A stretch of 64,000 nt of DNA, from contig JAPTOF010000007.1 in assembly GCA_028554755.1 (NCBI GenBank), positions 2,698,001-2,762,000 on the forward strand. The letters are read 5' to 3'. Made by a program: the position numbers and the translations under genes. The notes under the pieces were generated by a model. It ran no database searches. It was given only the letters and a program-made list of their open reading frames with translations, and was not told the origin of the DNA. The DNA comes from Cordia subcordata. Taxonomy: Eukaryota > Streptophyta > Magnoliopsida > Boraginales > Cordiaceae. Shown piece after piece: positions 47,174 to 59,940 of the stretch; position 1 is the first letter of the stretch, and each line of letters starts with the position of its first letter.

Positions 47174-47791
47174 TTTGTTAAAACAGGACTTTACCACCTC
47201 ATCTAAGGAAGCGACTTGACTAGAATGCTAAACTCCCAGTGGGATTAGTCGTGAAAGTCTCGTGCTTATCTAACGAGAAAACAAGCTTTCTTAATTGCAA
47301 GGGCTTCAGCTTGTGAAGGAGACTTGTAGTTAAGAAAACTTGTTTTCTTTTCATCTATTTGAGATTTAAAATAACATCGTTGACAATAATATTTTAGCTA
47401 TCCGTAATTCTATCACATCGTCTAGTTTAGTTTCTCCATGGATCATCTGATCCATTATTGGAGATATTCTTTGATTTTAGTTGGGATGCATTATGTGAAA
47501 TTTCAATAATCTTAAAAGCACAAAAAATTGAGTAGCGAATTGGATGATGAAGCAATTTCTTAATGACAAGTTAGAATTTGACTAGATTTCTAGCATTTCT
47601 CCTCCATTGATGGATATGATTGTACATGACTTATTCCCTAGAAGAGCGAGATAAACTTTGTATTGTTTTGGGCATTCAGCAATGTGAATGACTTTTCTAT
47701 TAAAAAAGAAATCATGGCCGGAATTAGGAATCCTACGTATGTGCTATCGTAACTTATGAATTACTTTGACACTTGGAAAAAAAAGGAATTA
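47174..47791. other. Intergenic, no gene recognised
   Basis: About 620 bp of mixed composition with no supported frame. Confidence 0.45.
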
Positions 47792-48283
47792 AGGTTGCGT
47801 TTGGTTTGCCTGTTTTCTATTTTCCTTTTCATGAAAAACGAAAATTATGAGAGAAAATTCATTTGATTAACCATTTTTGTTTTTATTTTCAGAAAACAAA
47901 AAATAGTTTTCTAGGAAAATAAAAAAAATAAAAAAATTATTTTCTCTAAAAATAAGGTGGCAATTTTGTAAATAACTCTAAATGATTTAGAAAAGAAGGT
48001 GGCAGTTTTGTAAATAATTCTAAAATTTAGAAAATAAGGTGAAAATTTTGTAAATAACTCTAAAAGATTTGAAAATAAGATGGCAGTTTTGTAAATATCT
48101 CCAAAAAATTTAGAAAACAAGGTGGCAATTTTGTAAATAAACATAAAAAAACAAAACACTTTTAGTAACCAAACACATTCTCTATATTTTAGAAAACAGA
48201 AAATGAAAATTATTTTTAGAAAATGAAAATAGAAAATGAAAACTAGAAAATGAAAACAGAAAATAGGCAAACCAAACGCACCC
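47792..48283. mobile_element. MITE family B with internal minisatellite, copy 2
   Basis: About 492 bp with near-perfect ends: left 'aggttgcgtttggtttgcct' and reverse complement of right 'agggtgcgtttggtttgcct', both followed by 'ttttct'. The core has five units of about 50 bp built on 'aaggtggcaattttgtaaat' and 'aactctaaa'. The F/S/K-rich frames on the - strand (47911-48394) are produced by these repeats. Confidence 0.8.
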
Positions 48284-49080
48284 TAAAAATTTAACTACAC
48301 TCTTATTCTGTTTTTGAGATGAATTTTTATCATACAAAGAATAAATAAGTGTAAAAATAGAGGTGATGTAAAATATTACTAATAGTATATGCACGTTGCT
48401 AGTCTTTGAATCATGTTACATTGGACCATATACTTCTTTGTCGTATGGCACGAGCCATGAAATATGTTAATTTAGATTTTATTATAACATTATAACTTCA
48501 CACAAGAAATCAATTATAGTGATTGTGTTTACTATAAATGCACATTACTCCCACTAATTTCAAAATAGACATAGACACCCTTTTTAGGGGTATGTAAGTC
48601 ACACATCTGAGGACCATAAGAAGGTCCCGTACCTATTTTAAGGAAAATGTATACTACACATTTGAAAATTATAGGAAGGTTTTGTGCCTATTTCAATACT
48701 ATAAAAAATAACAATCACTTATGAATTATGACCAAGTACAAAAGTTTAGCGTGCCATTTATCATAAATTATTTTTTCATAGTTATATTACAATTTTCATA
48801 ATTATTCTTTATAATTAATAATTAATGTATAGTGTTACAAAAAATCCAATAATTTTTAAAGATTTTTTCCTTCAATTCCCCTGCTCATGGGCTGGTTGAC
48901 TTCATGGACTCCCATTGGACTACAACTATTTTGTTGTATTTTTTGGGGCCAGATATTGGAATGAGAAACCCACTTGCTGGTAGTGCATTTTGCAACCACG
49001 TTGAGTCACCTTGTATTATTGCTGGCAATGAAAATCAAATTTTCTAAAATAGCTACAATTTAAATTTAAAGGACTCTTTA
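48284..49080. other. Intergenic, no gene recognised
   Basis: A segment near 48540-48710 has opposed 'atagacatagacaccc' and 'gtgcctatttcaatac' words that may be the edges of a small inverted-repeat element. No gene is seen. Confidence 0.35.
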
Positions 49081-49282
49081 AGGTCCTATTTGGATTGGCT
49101 TTTTTTTTAAGGAAAAAGTACTTTTTTTCCTGAAAATATTATATTAAATTTGCAATAACTATTTGATTTTGTTTCTAAAAAAATTGAAACTTTGAAAAAA
49201 GCTCAAATGCAGATTTTTTTAGAAGTCAAAATTTTTAGCTAAAAAAAACGCTTAAAAAAAAAAGCCAATCCAAACGAGCCCT
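49081..49282. mobile_element. MITE family A, copy 2
   Basis: The ends 'ggtcctatttggattggctt' and reverse complement of right 'agggctcgtttggattggct' are clearly inverted around 160 bp of A/T runs. Confidence 0.75.
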
Positions 49283-50197
49283 AAGTGAGCTTTGATTGGT
49301 GTTTTAGCTTTTAAACTGTAATGCTTTCAGCAATAGCTTTGTGTAAAATAGTGTCGAACAAAAATTATTAACTGTTTGATCTTATATTTTAGATGTTGAA
49401 TTTTTAATTATTTTAAGGGTAATACCAAATCTCAAAAATATAAAGTATTAATTTTAAAATGAAAAAAAAAATACAACTTCTTACATGATATACAAATAAT
49501 TTCTCAAAAATTGTTTTCGGAAGGTTCCAATTTGGAGATTCTAATTTTTTTAAAATAGGTCAAATAAATTTGTTTAATTTTTAAATTCAAAAAGAATACT
49601 ATTAAATATTTAAAAGTTAGACCAAACAAAGCATAAAATTATTTTAAATGGATCATAACCCTATAAATTCTATAATACAATGATCCGCGTTAATGTATAT
49701 TGCTCTTGTACTTGGTGTAGGGCTAAGGGGACACGTAGGTGTTGATGACGCATTATTAATTGCTTATCAACAAAGTATTCCACTTTGATAATATCCTTTC
49801 GACTAAGTCTAGTAAGTAGCTGTGGATTCAAGATTTTAAATAAAGGGTGATAATTGATAAAAAAGAGTAATTTTTTTTTATCAAATTATAATTTGGCTCA
49901 AAATCTTTAATTGGAAATAAAAATTTAACCACTTTTAAAACATAATTATAATAAAAGATTTTATCAATACAACTAAATATAAGTTTTTACAATTACTTAA
50001 TTTAAATAAACATAAAAGCACCAACAAAAAAAAAAAACTCACAACCTTATAAATTTTAAGTGTGGTTAATTTAAAAGGAAATGAAATATGTGATTTAAAA
50101 GAAATTCATGATGTAAGGATTTAAGATTTTAATGTTAACAACATCAAGTGATGATCCAACCTACAAAAATTTTAATTGTTATGCTTAACAAAACTAT
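49283..50197. other. Intergenic, no gene recognised
   Basis: AT-rich, no supported frame. Confidence 0.45.
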
Positions 50198-50417
50198 GGG
50201 CTGGTCTAGATAAGCTATTTTTCCAGAAGCACATTTTTTTCTTAAAAGTTTTGAAAAAAAGTATTTTTTTTTAGAAGTTAAAATTTTTTACTTTTTAAAA
50301 AAAGTTAAAATTGAACTTTTTTTAAAGTTTCAATCTAAGTCTATTTTAATTATTTATTACAAAAAAATATCTTTTAAAAAAATATTTTTCTATAAAAAAC
50401 TAATACAAAGAGGTCTT
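50198..50417. mobile_element. MITE family A, diverged copy
   Basis: The left end 'gggctggtctagataagcta' and the right end (reverse complement) 'agacctctttgtattagttt' bracket the same kind of A/T-run core as the other family members. Confidence 0.5.
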
Positions 50418-51369
50418 ATATATAAAAATTGGGGGTTGCCACCGCACACACCACTTTGGGGCCGCTGCTGCTAAGTTTGACTAGTGTCACCTGGACATAT
50501 AAGCCCCACCATGTACCCAAACATATCCCTTTACGTGCTATGCATAAGATTTTTTCTGGGTTTTGAATAATCGCCTCTTGCTTTCTTTAGACATCATGAT
50601 CTCTCAGATAAGAAAAATGTGTTTGAGATCCCATAAAGACATCAAAAGTGAAAACGACTGCAAAAAACATGTTGATGTTGGTGTTGGTATCTGATCAAAT
50701 GACATTTTCTTTCCACTTTGTCGTGTTAAAAGATATCTACATGATTTACGCCTGATTACTAGCATTAGCAAGCATACGCAAGTCTGCCAATAGGGAGCAC
50801 CATCTTTTTGACAACACCGCTCGGTTTCGTTTAAATTGACTTTTTTTAAAAACGTTTTATGATAAAGAACAATCCTTAAGTTATTTAGCTATCTAGTCGG
50901 TTGTTGAGTTTACAGTTCCAAAAACTAATTAAGGGGGTGCTTGGGAGAAGGAAAGTAGAGGGATGGGCTGATAGCAAACCTTACATCTTGATATCCCAAT
51001 AATAGAAATGATGCATTACTGATACACCGCTTGATACAAAGTTTATTTAATACTAATATGAGTGATGATTTGGATTCAAATTATTAAAACGAGGACATGG
51101 AGAAAAAAAAGCACTCGTATAAAAGAAAAAGAGTTCATGTAACACTAAAAATTTAATGATCGAGGTAGTAAAGTTCATTGAACAACATTCCTCGCTTCCG
51201 CCTCTACCCCTTTCTCTTGCGCAAAATAGAACTTCACTCTAACTAGAACCACATTAGATCTGTTTTAAAAATTTTAACTCAATATATAAAAATTCTTCAC
51301 AAATCAAATATATTTAGCGTTTGTTCCTATCATTTGTGTTTTATTGATTTTTTTTTATTTGGGGGAGGT
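50418..51369. other. Intergenic, no gene recognised
   Basis: A GC-richer patch at 50430-50510 ('ttgccaccgcacacaccact') stands out but is unassigned. No gene is seen. Confidence 0.4.
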
Positions 51370-51760
51370 AGAAGTTATTTGGCGATCATTCTTGGAGGAC
51401 GCTACTCTGATGTCATCACCTAACAACTCTCTAATTTCATCTAATTAATTCCCAAGTATATGCATCCCTAAAGGCAAGATCATACTTTTAGAGTTAGTTA
51501 ATGTATTTGTTCGCTTCTCTGTAGATGTGTGATATTTGAAAATTTGACTGATTGAGCATTTTTTTGCATTCCTCCACTAGGCGGGACACGAGGTGATACA
51601 AGGTCCAATTGTTGATTAGCACTTATAACCCAATTGGTAAGGACTTGTGAGTCCCCTCTCAATCACAAATGCTCTAGCTCCTCTTTTGATGGTTTCTCAT
51701 AATCCTTTCATAGGGTGTTCTAGCCTATGCCACATTATTAGTAGTGCGTCTAAGAATTGC
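51370..51760 (-). pseudogene. LINE-type RNase H relic
   Basis: On the - strand one frame reads 'ERGLTSPYQLGYK' (about 51675-51630) and another, after a stop and frameshift, 'RLVEECKKMLNQSNFQISHI' followed by YREAN (about 51590-51510). This is the RVT_3-type RNase H pattern of plant non-LTR elements (gl.la..lGy, then lv.ec...l....f.i.HiyREaN). It is broken by stops, and no reverse transcriptase is seen nearby. Confidence 0.65.
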
Positions 51761-53350
51761 CACAAACGCACAAATCCATTTGTCACACTCGTTGCTTGCA
51801 TGTCTCGCTTCTCCCATGTACTTTGAGTGTCTTTTGGTGCACCTATCAGTTACTAATATTGAGTTTTAATATTTGGGCTTTATTGAACCCTTCGTTATGC
51901 ATTAAAGACAAAAAGACCCAATTTTACAAGTTTCCACATCATCTAAACAATTTAAGATCTTATCTAATTAGATTTTCTTCAATAAAATAAAATTTTGGTT
52001 TCCCCAATGTTATCAAGACATCTTTAAGATGCCTATTGTTGTTCAATATCAACTTGTCATGCGTAAGGCTTTTAAACTCCACCTTTCTCAACTTTGCTGT
52101 CTTAGGTTTTTGCAATGGCATTTGGAAAAGTGAAAAGCTACCTTCAACATTTTACTTATGGCCAATAATGCACGTTGAGCAATTTCATGCTCAATCTATT
52201 GCTAAATAACGGGACAACGCCTAATATATTTTATTATGATTTCTTTTGATGCAAGTAATAATTTCGAATGCCTTAAGTGGTTAAGACTACTTCTCTCGGT
52301 AGTGAAATTCTGAATGAAGATTGGGGTAGGGGATTCAAAAAGAAATAAAAAATAATAATAATAATTTTGAGTAAGATTTGTGAGTAGCTCAAGTTATCGA
52401 GTTTATGTCTTAAAAGTGATGATCTGGATTGAGATTTTGATTAGGACAAAGCCGGAGAATTGGGAAATTGTTAATCATTTTTAGAATGGATAGTCTAAGA
52501 TTAAAAGCATGGGCAGTTCGGTTCAACATGATGCAAGTGAAAATACGACCTTCTCTAGTCCTTTTATTTTTTTAAAAAGAATATATAAGTACTTGTTTTA
52601 AATTATTTAATAAAAAATATTTAGACTGCAATATGAAAAATTAAATTGACTGTTACTAGATAATAAAATATTTCTGTTATAAATTTTTTACTTAAAATAA
52701 AATTCCAGTTCCAGTGTTAATTTCGGAAAAAATGTGAATTGTACTCCTCGTCAAAATCATCAAAATTTTAGGAAGAAATACATAAAACTAAGTGATCTCT
52801 AAGTCTGAGAAGTGTTTAATATCATGAATCATGAACAGAAGTATATCTTCGGAAAACTGATTGAACACATAGGAAAAGATTCGGAGCAAATATAAACATC
52901 AGAATTTGCACATTACTGGAGTTCGGACAAATAGAAGCAACTTCAACTTGTTAAATTGAGGCTGCAGTTAATAAACCTTTCTCAGCGGTCAAGCATAACG
53001 GGAATTCCGTGCCCCCAAGGTGCTCTCGGTGGGATATACGACAAAGGTTCTGTTTGAAACAAGAAAATAACATATTCCATTTCTAAAAATCACATGAAAC
53101 AGAAACTTGATGTAGAAGAATTGGATTGGAACAAAAAGGGCAAAACATTAAGGCTGTCACACAGCTTCTTTCTTTTACTCTATTCTGCAAAAGGAACATA
53201 CGAAAACTTGCATTGCAGCAAACTTTGAGGCTTTTGCCATCAGAATATTTCCCTCTTCAAGCTTCAAAAAAGGAAAAAAAAAAAAGAAAAAGGAAACAAA
53301 AAACAAAATTACCCAAACGACTTGTAAAATATACTATCACACTGTTACGA
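51761..53350. other. Intergenic, no gene recognised
   Basis: Frames at 51757-51990 and 53126-53359 show no domain. SINE-like words occur near 52270-52345 ('tgccttaagtggttaagact', then 'ggggattcaaa') without a clear target duplication. The final part may hold the 3' end of the CslA transcript. Confidence 0.4.
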
Positions 53351-53629
53351 GCACCCTAAACCAAAGAAAACATCATATACATCTGCTCATGTATTCAGCA
53401 TTGAATCTGCATCTATGGTGTGTTTCTGGGGAGCTGAACATTTGAGTTTGGCTACTTCAACTAGAAGAATGATTCGGATTTGTTTACGACCAGAGACTGT
53501 AGCAAGCGCGACAATCCACGTTCAAGGCATCCACAAATGTATATATATTTCCGGAGATGAAGTATAGAAAGACAAATGCTAGAGAGCTCTATCAAGAACT
53601 GCTGCTGCTGCTGCTTCAGCTGCTAAGAA
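53351..53629 (-). other. Probable 3' UTR of CslA
   Basis: About 280 bp after the stop codon on the - strand, including a (CAG/CTG) tract near 53600. The end is not defined by a clear signal. Confidence 0.4.
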
Positions 53630-56600
53630 CTAGCTTGGGACTATGGTGCCAACATAGCCGAATCCGGCAATAGTAAACGTTATCACTTGGAGGAATATGT
53701 AAATGAAGTAGATTCTCTTTCCATAGAGCACATCATAGCATCCACAGAAGAAAAGGAACAAGGCGAATCCCAGCTCGTGTAGATGAATTCTGCATCAAAA
53801 TAAATCAATAAATAACATAAACATTCAGGATATCATCCAGTTTTCGGGCTGGTATTGCACCTACTAAAAGTCTAAATTAATCAGTACATCAATGTTATGA
53901 TTCGCGCTTCCTTTGTTACCAGAGAAAAGGATTATGCTAATACAGAAATGATCATTTTTCTCTGCTGCATTTTTCTGAAAGCTCTACATTTGGTTCTTTT
54001 TACTCAGGTCTGCGTCTTGATTTGTCTAGGACATATAATTGATACACTTAAAACAATTGTGGATGTGTGAATATCAGAACAAACTATAGACTAGAAAAGG
54101 CTGTGAAGAATGTTTGCTAACTACTGTACACTTATTGCTTAGCCGGAAGATATAATACATAATCAATGCGATAAATAAGAGTGTGAGAGAAGCAAATTGA
54201 GAAGTGTGGACTGAAGCAAGAAAAGTGAAAACTTGCCGGTCTCCAAGGTTAAGCCGAGGTTTCTTTGGAGCAGAGGCTTTGGCATTCGACTTGTTCTTGA
54301 CAGCATCTCCTAGCTTTTCAGTGACAACCCATTCATTAGCCCTCTTCGCCTCCAGCAAGCCGATGAAGGTAGCCTTGGTCCGATGCAGAGCCATCACATT
54401 CTCGAAAAGGATCCAGTAAAACAGCAGATGAACCGACCTGCAAGTCCGCGCCATCAATTAGCAACATCACTATACGATAAGAGACCACAAATTTTCACCG
54501 AGCAGAATAAATACCTTGGAGTTCCAACAGCATTCAGGGTGGTAATGATGCAAGGAATGTAAATGGCTCCCCATGTTGGAACATCAACATCGGCCAAGAT
54601 GGACAACGGAATCACAAGGCAGAAGAAGAAGAAGGTCACCATGTGAGCTATGATCTTTCGCACGAAGAAGAAGCTGTAGATCACGTAGACCTTCTTGAAC
54701 AGCGATACTCTCTGCAGAAAAGCGCGTAACAGATTAAGATTTTTGTTCTTTGTCTATAAAATAAGTATCACTATATTCATTTGACACACCTTGTTTCTAA
54801 CAATTTCCATCACCATTTTTCTGAATAGATTGGCTGGACCACAAGACCATCTGTGCTGCTGATAACGAAATGCTTTGAAAGTACTGGGAAGTTCACTTTT
54901 TACCTATACCAACAACAGATTGCAGAACTTATTACTAAAAATGCAAAACTCGAATCCGTAATTTTTAAACCAAACCAAGTCTTATCCCACCAAAATGCAG
55001 TCAGCATTTCAAGAAATCGACAGAATTTTCAAAATCCGTAAAAAGTTGAGTTGGTAAAAATACCTGAAGGTCCCCCAAGTATAGAAATTTCCACCCCTTG
55101 AGACCAGCTCGGACAGCAAGATCCATATCCTCAACTGTTGTTCTATCTTTCCAACCCCCAGCATCATTGATGGCAGCTATTCTCCATACTCCACCAGTTC
55201 CTGCAATATATTTAAGAATTTTGTATTACTAACAAAAGCATTATGCAATGCCAAATGACTAAACGATTAGAAGGTTAATTTAATTCAATATTCCATCCCA
55301 GATGATTAAGACAATTAAACCGAACAATTTAACGTAACATGAGTTTACGAAATTTTCAGAATTTTCCTTGTTGGAGAGTAGCTTCTTAAACGGATTTAGA
55401 CCCTTTCATAACTTATAACATTATGAGAAATATCTAATAATAAGTGAACTATACAAATCACTTTTATCATAATTATATCTGTCATTGTAGGATCTCCCTC
55501 ATGACATTAGTAGCTATATTGTTTTTGAATAGAAATGAACTCCAATGTATTAAGGGCTTAATTGAATTGATTTTTTTCTTGAAAAAAATCACATTCTTTT
55601 TTCATTAAGTATTGATTTGGTTTCCAAAAACTTGAAACTCTTAAAAAAGTCCATTAACTTTTTTTTATTAGAAATAAAAAATTTTAGCTTATTAAAAATA
55701 CATTTTTAGCACATTTAACAAAAAAACCAATCTGAACAACCCTGAATTTTTAATAGAATACATACCATTGAAGCCAAAGAAGGCATGGGTAGAGGATCCC
55801 ACTTCTTGCTCCACCTTAAAATGGTAATCCAAAGACATCTCTTGCATCCTTGTCAACAAACACTCATCCGCATTCACTGCAAACATCAATCATAAATCAG
55901 CATTATATTCATTGGCTTCTTCCTAATTCATATTTTTGAAGCTCCATAGCTTCACAACTTTGAGCCCACGAGCAAGATTAATGTTATATATTCGAAAAAA
56001 AATATATGTAAAATAATTGATTCAAGTTATCATTCGTATTCACGACATTTGTTGGTAAAATTACATTTAGATTAATACTGGTAACTTGGATACCCAAAAT
56101 TTTATAATGTCATGATATTATAAATAAAATTTAAATTAATATAATTATAAATTATCTCCAAGAAAAAATAAAAACAGAACACTTCATATGCTTAACTGTC
56201 GTGTTCCGACAAAACATATGGAAGGCTTTAATCATGAGCAACAAAGAGTCGTCACTTTATCTCTGACACCACGTGATCTTAGAGATTAAAAATGCCACCT
56301 CAGATGGTCACACCAAAATTACAGTTTTGCCTCGTATGAAAATTCAGAAAAGTGTCGGCGCACAGTAAATTGAGCGAACCCAGCTGGGGGTCCCACATCA
56401 CTGTACTTGTGGGTAGTAACTGAGATAGTAGCACGTGGAACCATCTTAGGCGGACAACTCTACCCTTCCACCCAACCTGATTGTAAATGTTCTGGTGAAG
56501 GAAAGACTCGTTCAAGCATTAATAACGTGCAATAAATATTTTAATTTTTTCAAAACAAATTCTAATAAATAAAAATAAATTCTAATAAATCTTATGATTA

Positions 56601-59496
56601 ACTAATTTAAATTACATTTTCTCTTTAATGGAGATGCATGTTTTAAAATTTGATATTGAACTATATATCTCAGGAGGAGGATTTCTACCAAGGAGAAATT
56701 CGTGTTTGATTAGTTAGCTGGTAAATTAATAACTTATTAAAATGAAGGTAATTAATCTAAGAGCATGATTGTTCATGTTAGAACTGAGACACAACCTAAA
56801 CTTCAAACACATTGTAAAAAAAAGAGCTCATGTCTAATTAGTTAATTGCTAAGACAATAATTTACTAAAATAAAATAATAAATTTGAGAGAATGATCGGT
56901 CACACTGGAATTGAGACACACCCCACACTTTGAGGACTTTGTAAGAGAATTACTACCCCTCAACCTCGTCGTTGACCAAAGTCAGACTTGGTAAAGGCAG
57001 ATCACAATTTCAATTTGGGCTTTGGCCTTGTCATGTAATGACAAACCCACCCCAGGAATCTAGCAAGTGAATCCGGTCGGTGGATTGTGACTTTTAGGTT
57101 AAAGGTCAGGACAGTTACGTCATTTTGGATAGGGTGACGCCACTTGTAGCAATATGCAAGACGCTAGTAAACGTGGCCTGACAAATATTAATCACCACAT
57201 TAAAGAAGCTAATTAATACACCTTATTCTGAAATAAATTCAAGACAAAAAAAAAATTTCTTATGTAACTGAAAATCATTGTCTTAATTAAAGATAATTAA
57301 CCAACGCGGTGCATTAATTATGTTTATTTAATGTTAATATTGACATGGTTTAGATTTTAGTTTAGTTACATCCCCTCTACAAATCAACGTTGACTTTGAT
57401 AAAGTAGTATTCATTTTTCCTCTTTAACTACAATTGCTAAAGAATTCTTAACCTTTATCAATACCCTACCAACTACAGCTGATTAATTTTTCTTTTAGCC
57501 TCCTTCGATTTTGTTTTCCACAATAATGGTAGTTGTTGAAGCAAAAAAATAAGAAAAGAAAACAACTTGTAGTGGTAGTAGCTGGGATAATTTTTTTTTT
57601 TTTTGGGATTTGTTTGTTAAAAATATTAATTTTAAACTTTATCTATGTTATGATCTTATTGTTTTTAGCACATCATTTTTGTAATTATTAAAAGAACAAC
57701 AAATAAAAACGTGATAATATGTGAAGACACACTCTCAACACTAGATATAATCTTAAAATAACTAGGGTAAAACCGGGACCACGAGGGATAAGTTTTACCT
57801 ACCAAAAGCATCCTACAAATGAAAATATGACCAAAAAGGGAAAAGAAAAGGAGGAAAAAGCAAAAAAAAAAAAAGAAAGAAAGAAAGAAAGAAAGAGAGA
57901 CCAGCTTCACAAATCTAGTCCTGCCATTGGGTGGTCCCATCCCGGGACCTATGGAGTCACCGTGGACCCCACACAAATCCCTCGAGAAGCCAACAAAAAA
58001 AAAAAAGTATCCAAAATTTATATAACGGTTTTAATAAAAAAAAAAAGCAAATAAAAACATATGAGACTATTTTTTTGTATATGTAGCAGGTAGTGGTTGT
58101 TAACAGTAGAATGTGAGACCACCGACACTTTCGCATGGTAAGTAAATGCATATGAGACTAACGTAATTAATGTGGATGGTATCTTTAATTAAAAATCAAA
58201 GATAATGATTTAATTTCTTTCATAACATTATGACAGAATAATAAGAATCTAACAATGAAGAACTTATGATACAATTTTGTTGAATTCTAATGACTTACCA
58301 AATCTCCAACGAGATTGAACAAGTGCGATCTTAGGGTTGTAGATCAAGAAAGGCATAGCCCGCTGGAGAAAATCGGGTTCGGGCCGGAAATCGGCGTCGA
58401 AGATGGCAACGAACTCACAGTCTTTAACATAGTCATGCGTCAAGCCTTCTTTAAGAGCTCCAGCTTTGTAACCTGTCCTGTTCTCTCTAATTTGGTACTT
58501 TATGTTTACGCCTTTGCTTGCCCATCTTTGGCATTCTTTCTCAACCATGTCCTGCAACATTAATGTATGCCACGAATATCAAAATTCTGATCATGGCAAG
58601 TAATTAATTTGCCATAAATTGTAAACACTCTGGTAGGTATAATTAAATGTTCAAACTTTATAAAGTTATGAGAAAATCAAAATCAAGACCGTGCAGTCGA
58701 AAGATGTACTCTATTCAAGGCTTGGCTTACAACAATGCCCCAAAACCAATGATTAAACTGAAAAATTTGAGATTCCGAGTTGTATAATTGATTAAAAAGA
58801 AATGAGCATGGTTTTAGTGCACCTTGATGATAGGGTCAGTTGAATCATCAAGTACTTGAATCACTAGGCGATCTGAGGGCCATGAAAGGTTGCATGCAGC
58901 ACCAATTGAGACCTTGTAGACCTGTCCAATAAGTACAAAAGCAAATTACAACATTTCACTAACAGCCAAGAATGGTATTTTTCTCAAATACCCATGTACA
59001 AAAAACATAAGTTTCCGCCTTAAGACCATGAATGGGGGCTGACACTTGCCCAGTGCCAGAAGGTCATGTTCGGGTATTTTACAGACAATGAATGTTGGCT
59101 AGACCGCTCTATTCTAATCGGGAAAAGAGAAAAAAAAAAAAGAACCAGAGACAAAAACAGAGAAAAACAGACCTCTTTTTCATTGAACATTGGGATTTGA
59201 ATGAGGACCGCAGGGAAATTGCCACTCTCCAAGTCATCACTCAATGCCTCCCATTTGTACCTCTTATCAGGCTTGTTTAAGAAGATCTTCACAAGGATGA
59301 TCACCACACCCATGTAAAGCCTCTCAACAAAGAGCATCAGAGTCATGGCCAGGCATATCCAGACCGCGACTTTAACCAATGGAACCAACAATGGCTCTCT
59401 TATTAGCCTCCAGACCCATCCAATTTGCACTGCTACATCTATTGTGCTGCGCTGAAATGCTTCTGGTATGAAGCTATTTGCAGAAATCTCAGCCAT
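53630..59496 (-). CDS. CSLA: Glucomannan 4-beta-mannosyltransferase (CslA family), 9 exons
   Basis: Exons are 59496-59173, 58921-58823, 58551-58299, 55876-55766, 55200-55064, 54903-54790, 54711-54515, 54437-54237 and 53789-53630, giving 531 aa, close to the roughly 533 aa of CslA9-type enzymes. It is a Golgi GT2 enzyme that makes beta-1,4-mannan/glucomannan from GDP-mannose and GDP-glucose. Visible motifs: 'VLDDSTD' (D133, D134), 'FDADFRP' (D193, D195), 'TVEDMD' (E286, D287) and 'QQHRW' at 323-327, the D,D,D,QxxRW set. One membrane segment lies at about 40-70, and several follow in exons 7-9. All introns are GT-AG except the last, which starts GC (GGAGACCG|GCAAGT) and is the only choice that keeps the family sequence '[13 protein letters not shown]'. 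Intron 1 holds a plastid 23S scrap and intron 4 a MITE. The start ATG gives the family's MAEIS N-terminus. Confidence is high for the family and lower for which CslA member it is. Confidence 0.96.
55554..55743. mobile_element. MITE family A in CslA intron 4
   Basis: The ends 'gggcttaattgaattgattt' and reverse complement of right 'agggttgttcagattggttt' are inverted. It lies wholly inside the intron between exons 4 and 5. Confidence 0.6.
56697..56950. repeat. Diverged tandem duplication in CslA intron 3
   Basis: Two units of about 127 bp share 'gattagttagctggtaaatt' / 'aattagttaattgctaagac', 'gcatgattgttcatgttaga' / 'gaatgatcggtcacactgga', and 'ctgagacacaacctaaactt' / 'ttgagacacaccccacactt'. 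Confidence 0.7.
57868..57898. repeat. GAAA microsatellite in CslA intron 3
   Basis: An A-run followed by (GAAA)6 or so. Confidence 0.9.
58992..59066 (+). pseudogene. Small plastid 23S rRNA scrap in CslA intron 1
   Basis: About 75 bp read 'tccgccttaagaccatgaat', 'gggggctgacacttgcccag' and 'tgccagaaggtca'. They match the same part of plastid 23S rRNA as 30915-30985 in this window. It lies antisense to CslA, between exons 1 and 2. Confidence 0.75.
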
Positions 59497-59940
59497 CTTC
59501 TCACAATCTTATATAAGCTCCAAAACAGAGTACTCTGTTTCAAAACAGGGGAAATGTTATGTTAACTGCCTATACTTCTATCAAGAATCAGATTGATATG
59601 TTCTAGACCAATGAATTTTACTGCAATGTGGTTGAGATTTGGGAAAAAATTAGTTCAAGTTCAAAAAAGACTGAAGAAGACAGAAGAAAATAAGCACTTC
59701 TCTGTTGCTCTTTCAAGGTCTCTCTTTTTAATCAGTTCAAGCCAAGCAATACTGCTTTTTCTTCCTATTCTAGTAAAATGGAAGAGAGAGAACAGAGCAG
59801 TATTGTGGCATTGTGGAAAAAGAGATTATAGAGAGAGAGAGAGAGCAGAGAGAGATGGCAAGAGAGAGTGTGGAGGCTTTGGAGCAAGTAATAGAGAGTG
59901 AAAGACAAATGGGGAATTTTATAGTCAGTTTTCGTTCTTA
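59497..59940 (-). promoter_or_regulatory. 5' UTR and proximal promoter of CslA
   Basis: This holds a GA/CT microsatellite (about 59831-59860, CT-rich on the CslA strand), a pattern common near plant transcription starts. No TATA box is fixed with confidence. The frames at 59593-59947 are not considered coding. Confidence 0.35.

Noticed and set aside
47911..48394. Phenylalanine-rich frames of 119 and 70 aa on the - strand
   Set aside because: They are produced by the internal minisatellite of a MITE.
51600..51660. tRNA/SINE-like phrase 'tataacccaattggtaagg'
   Set aside because: It has no matching B box at the right distance, and the same bases read as RNase H coding sequence on the - strand.
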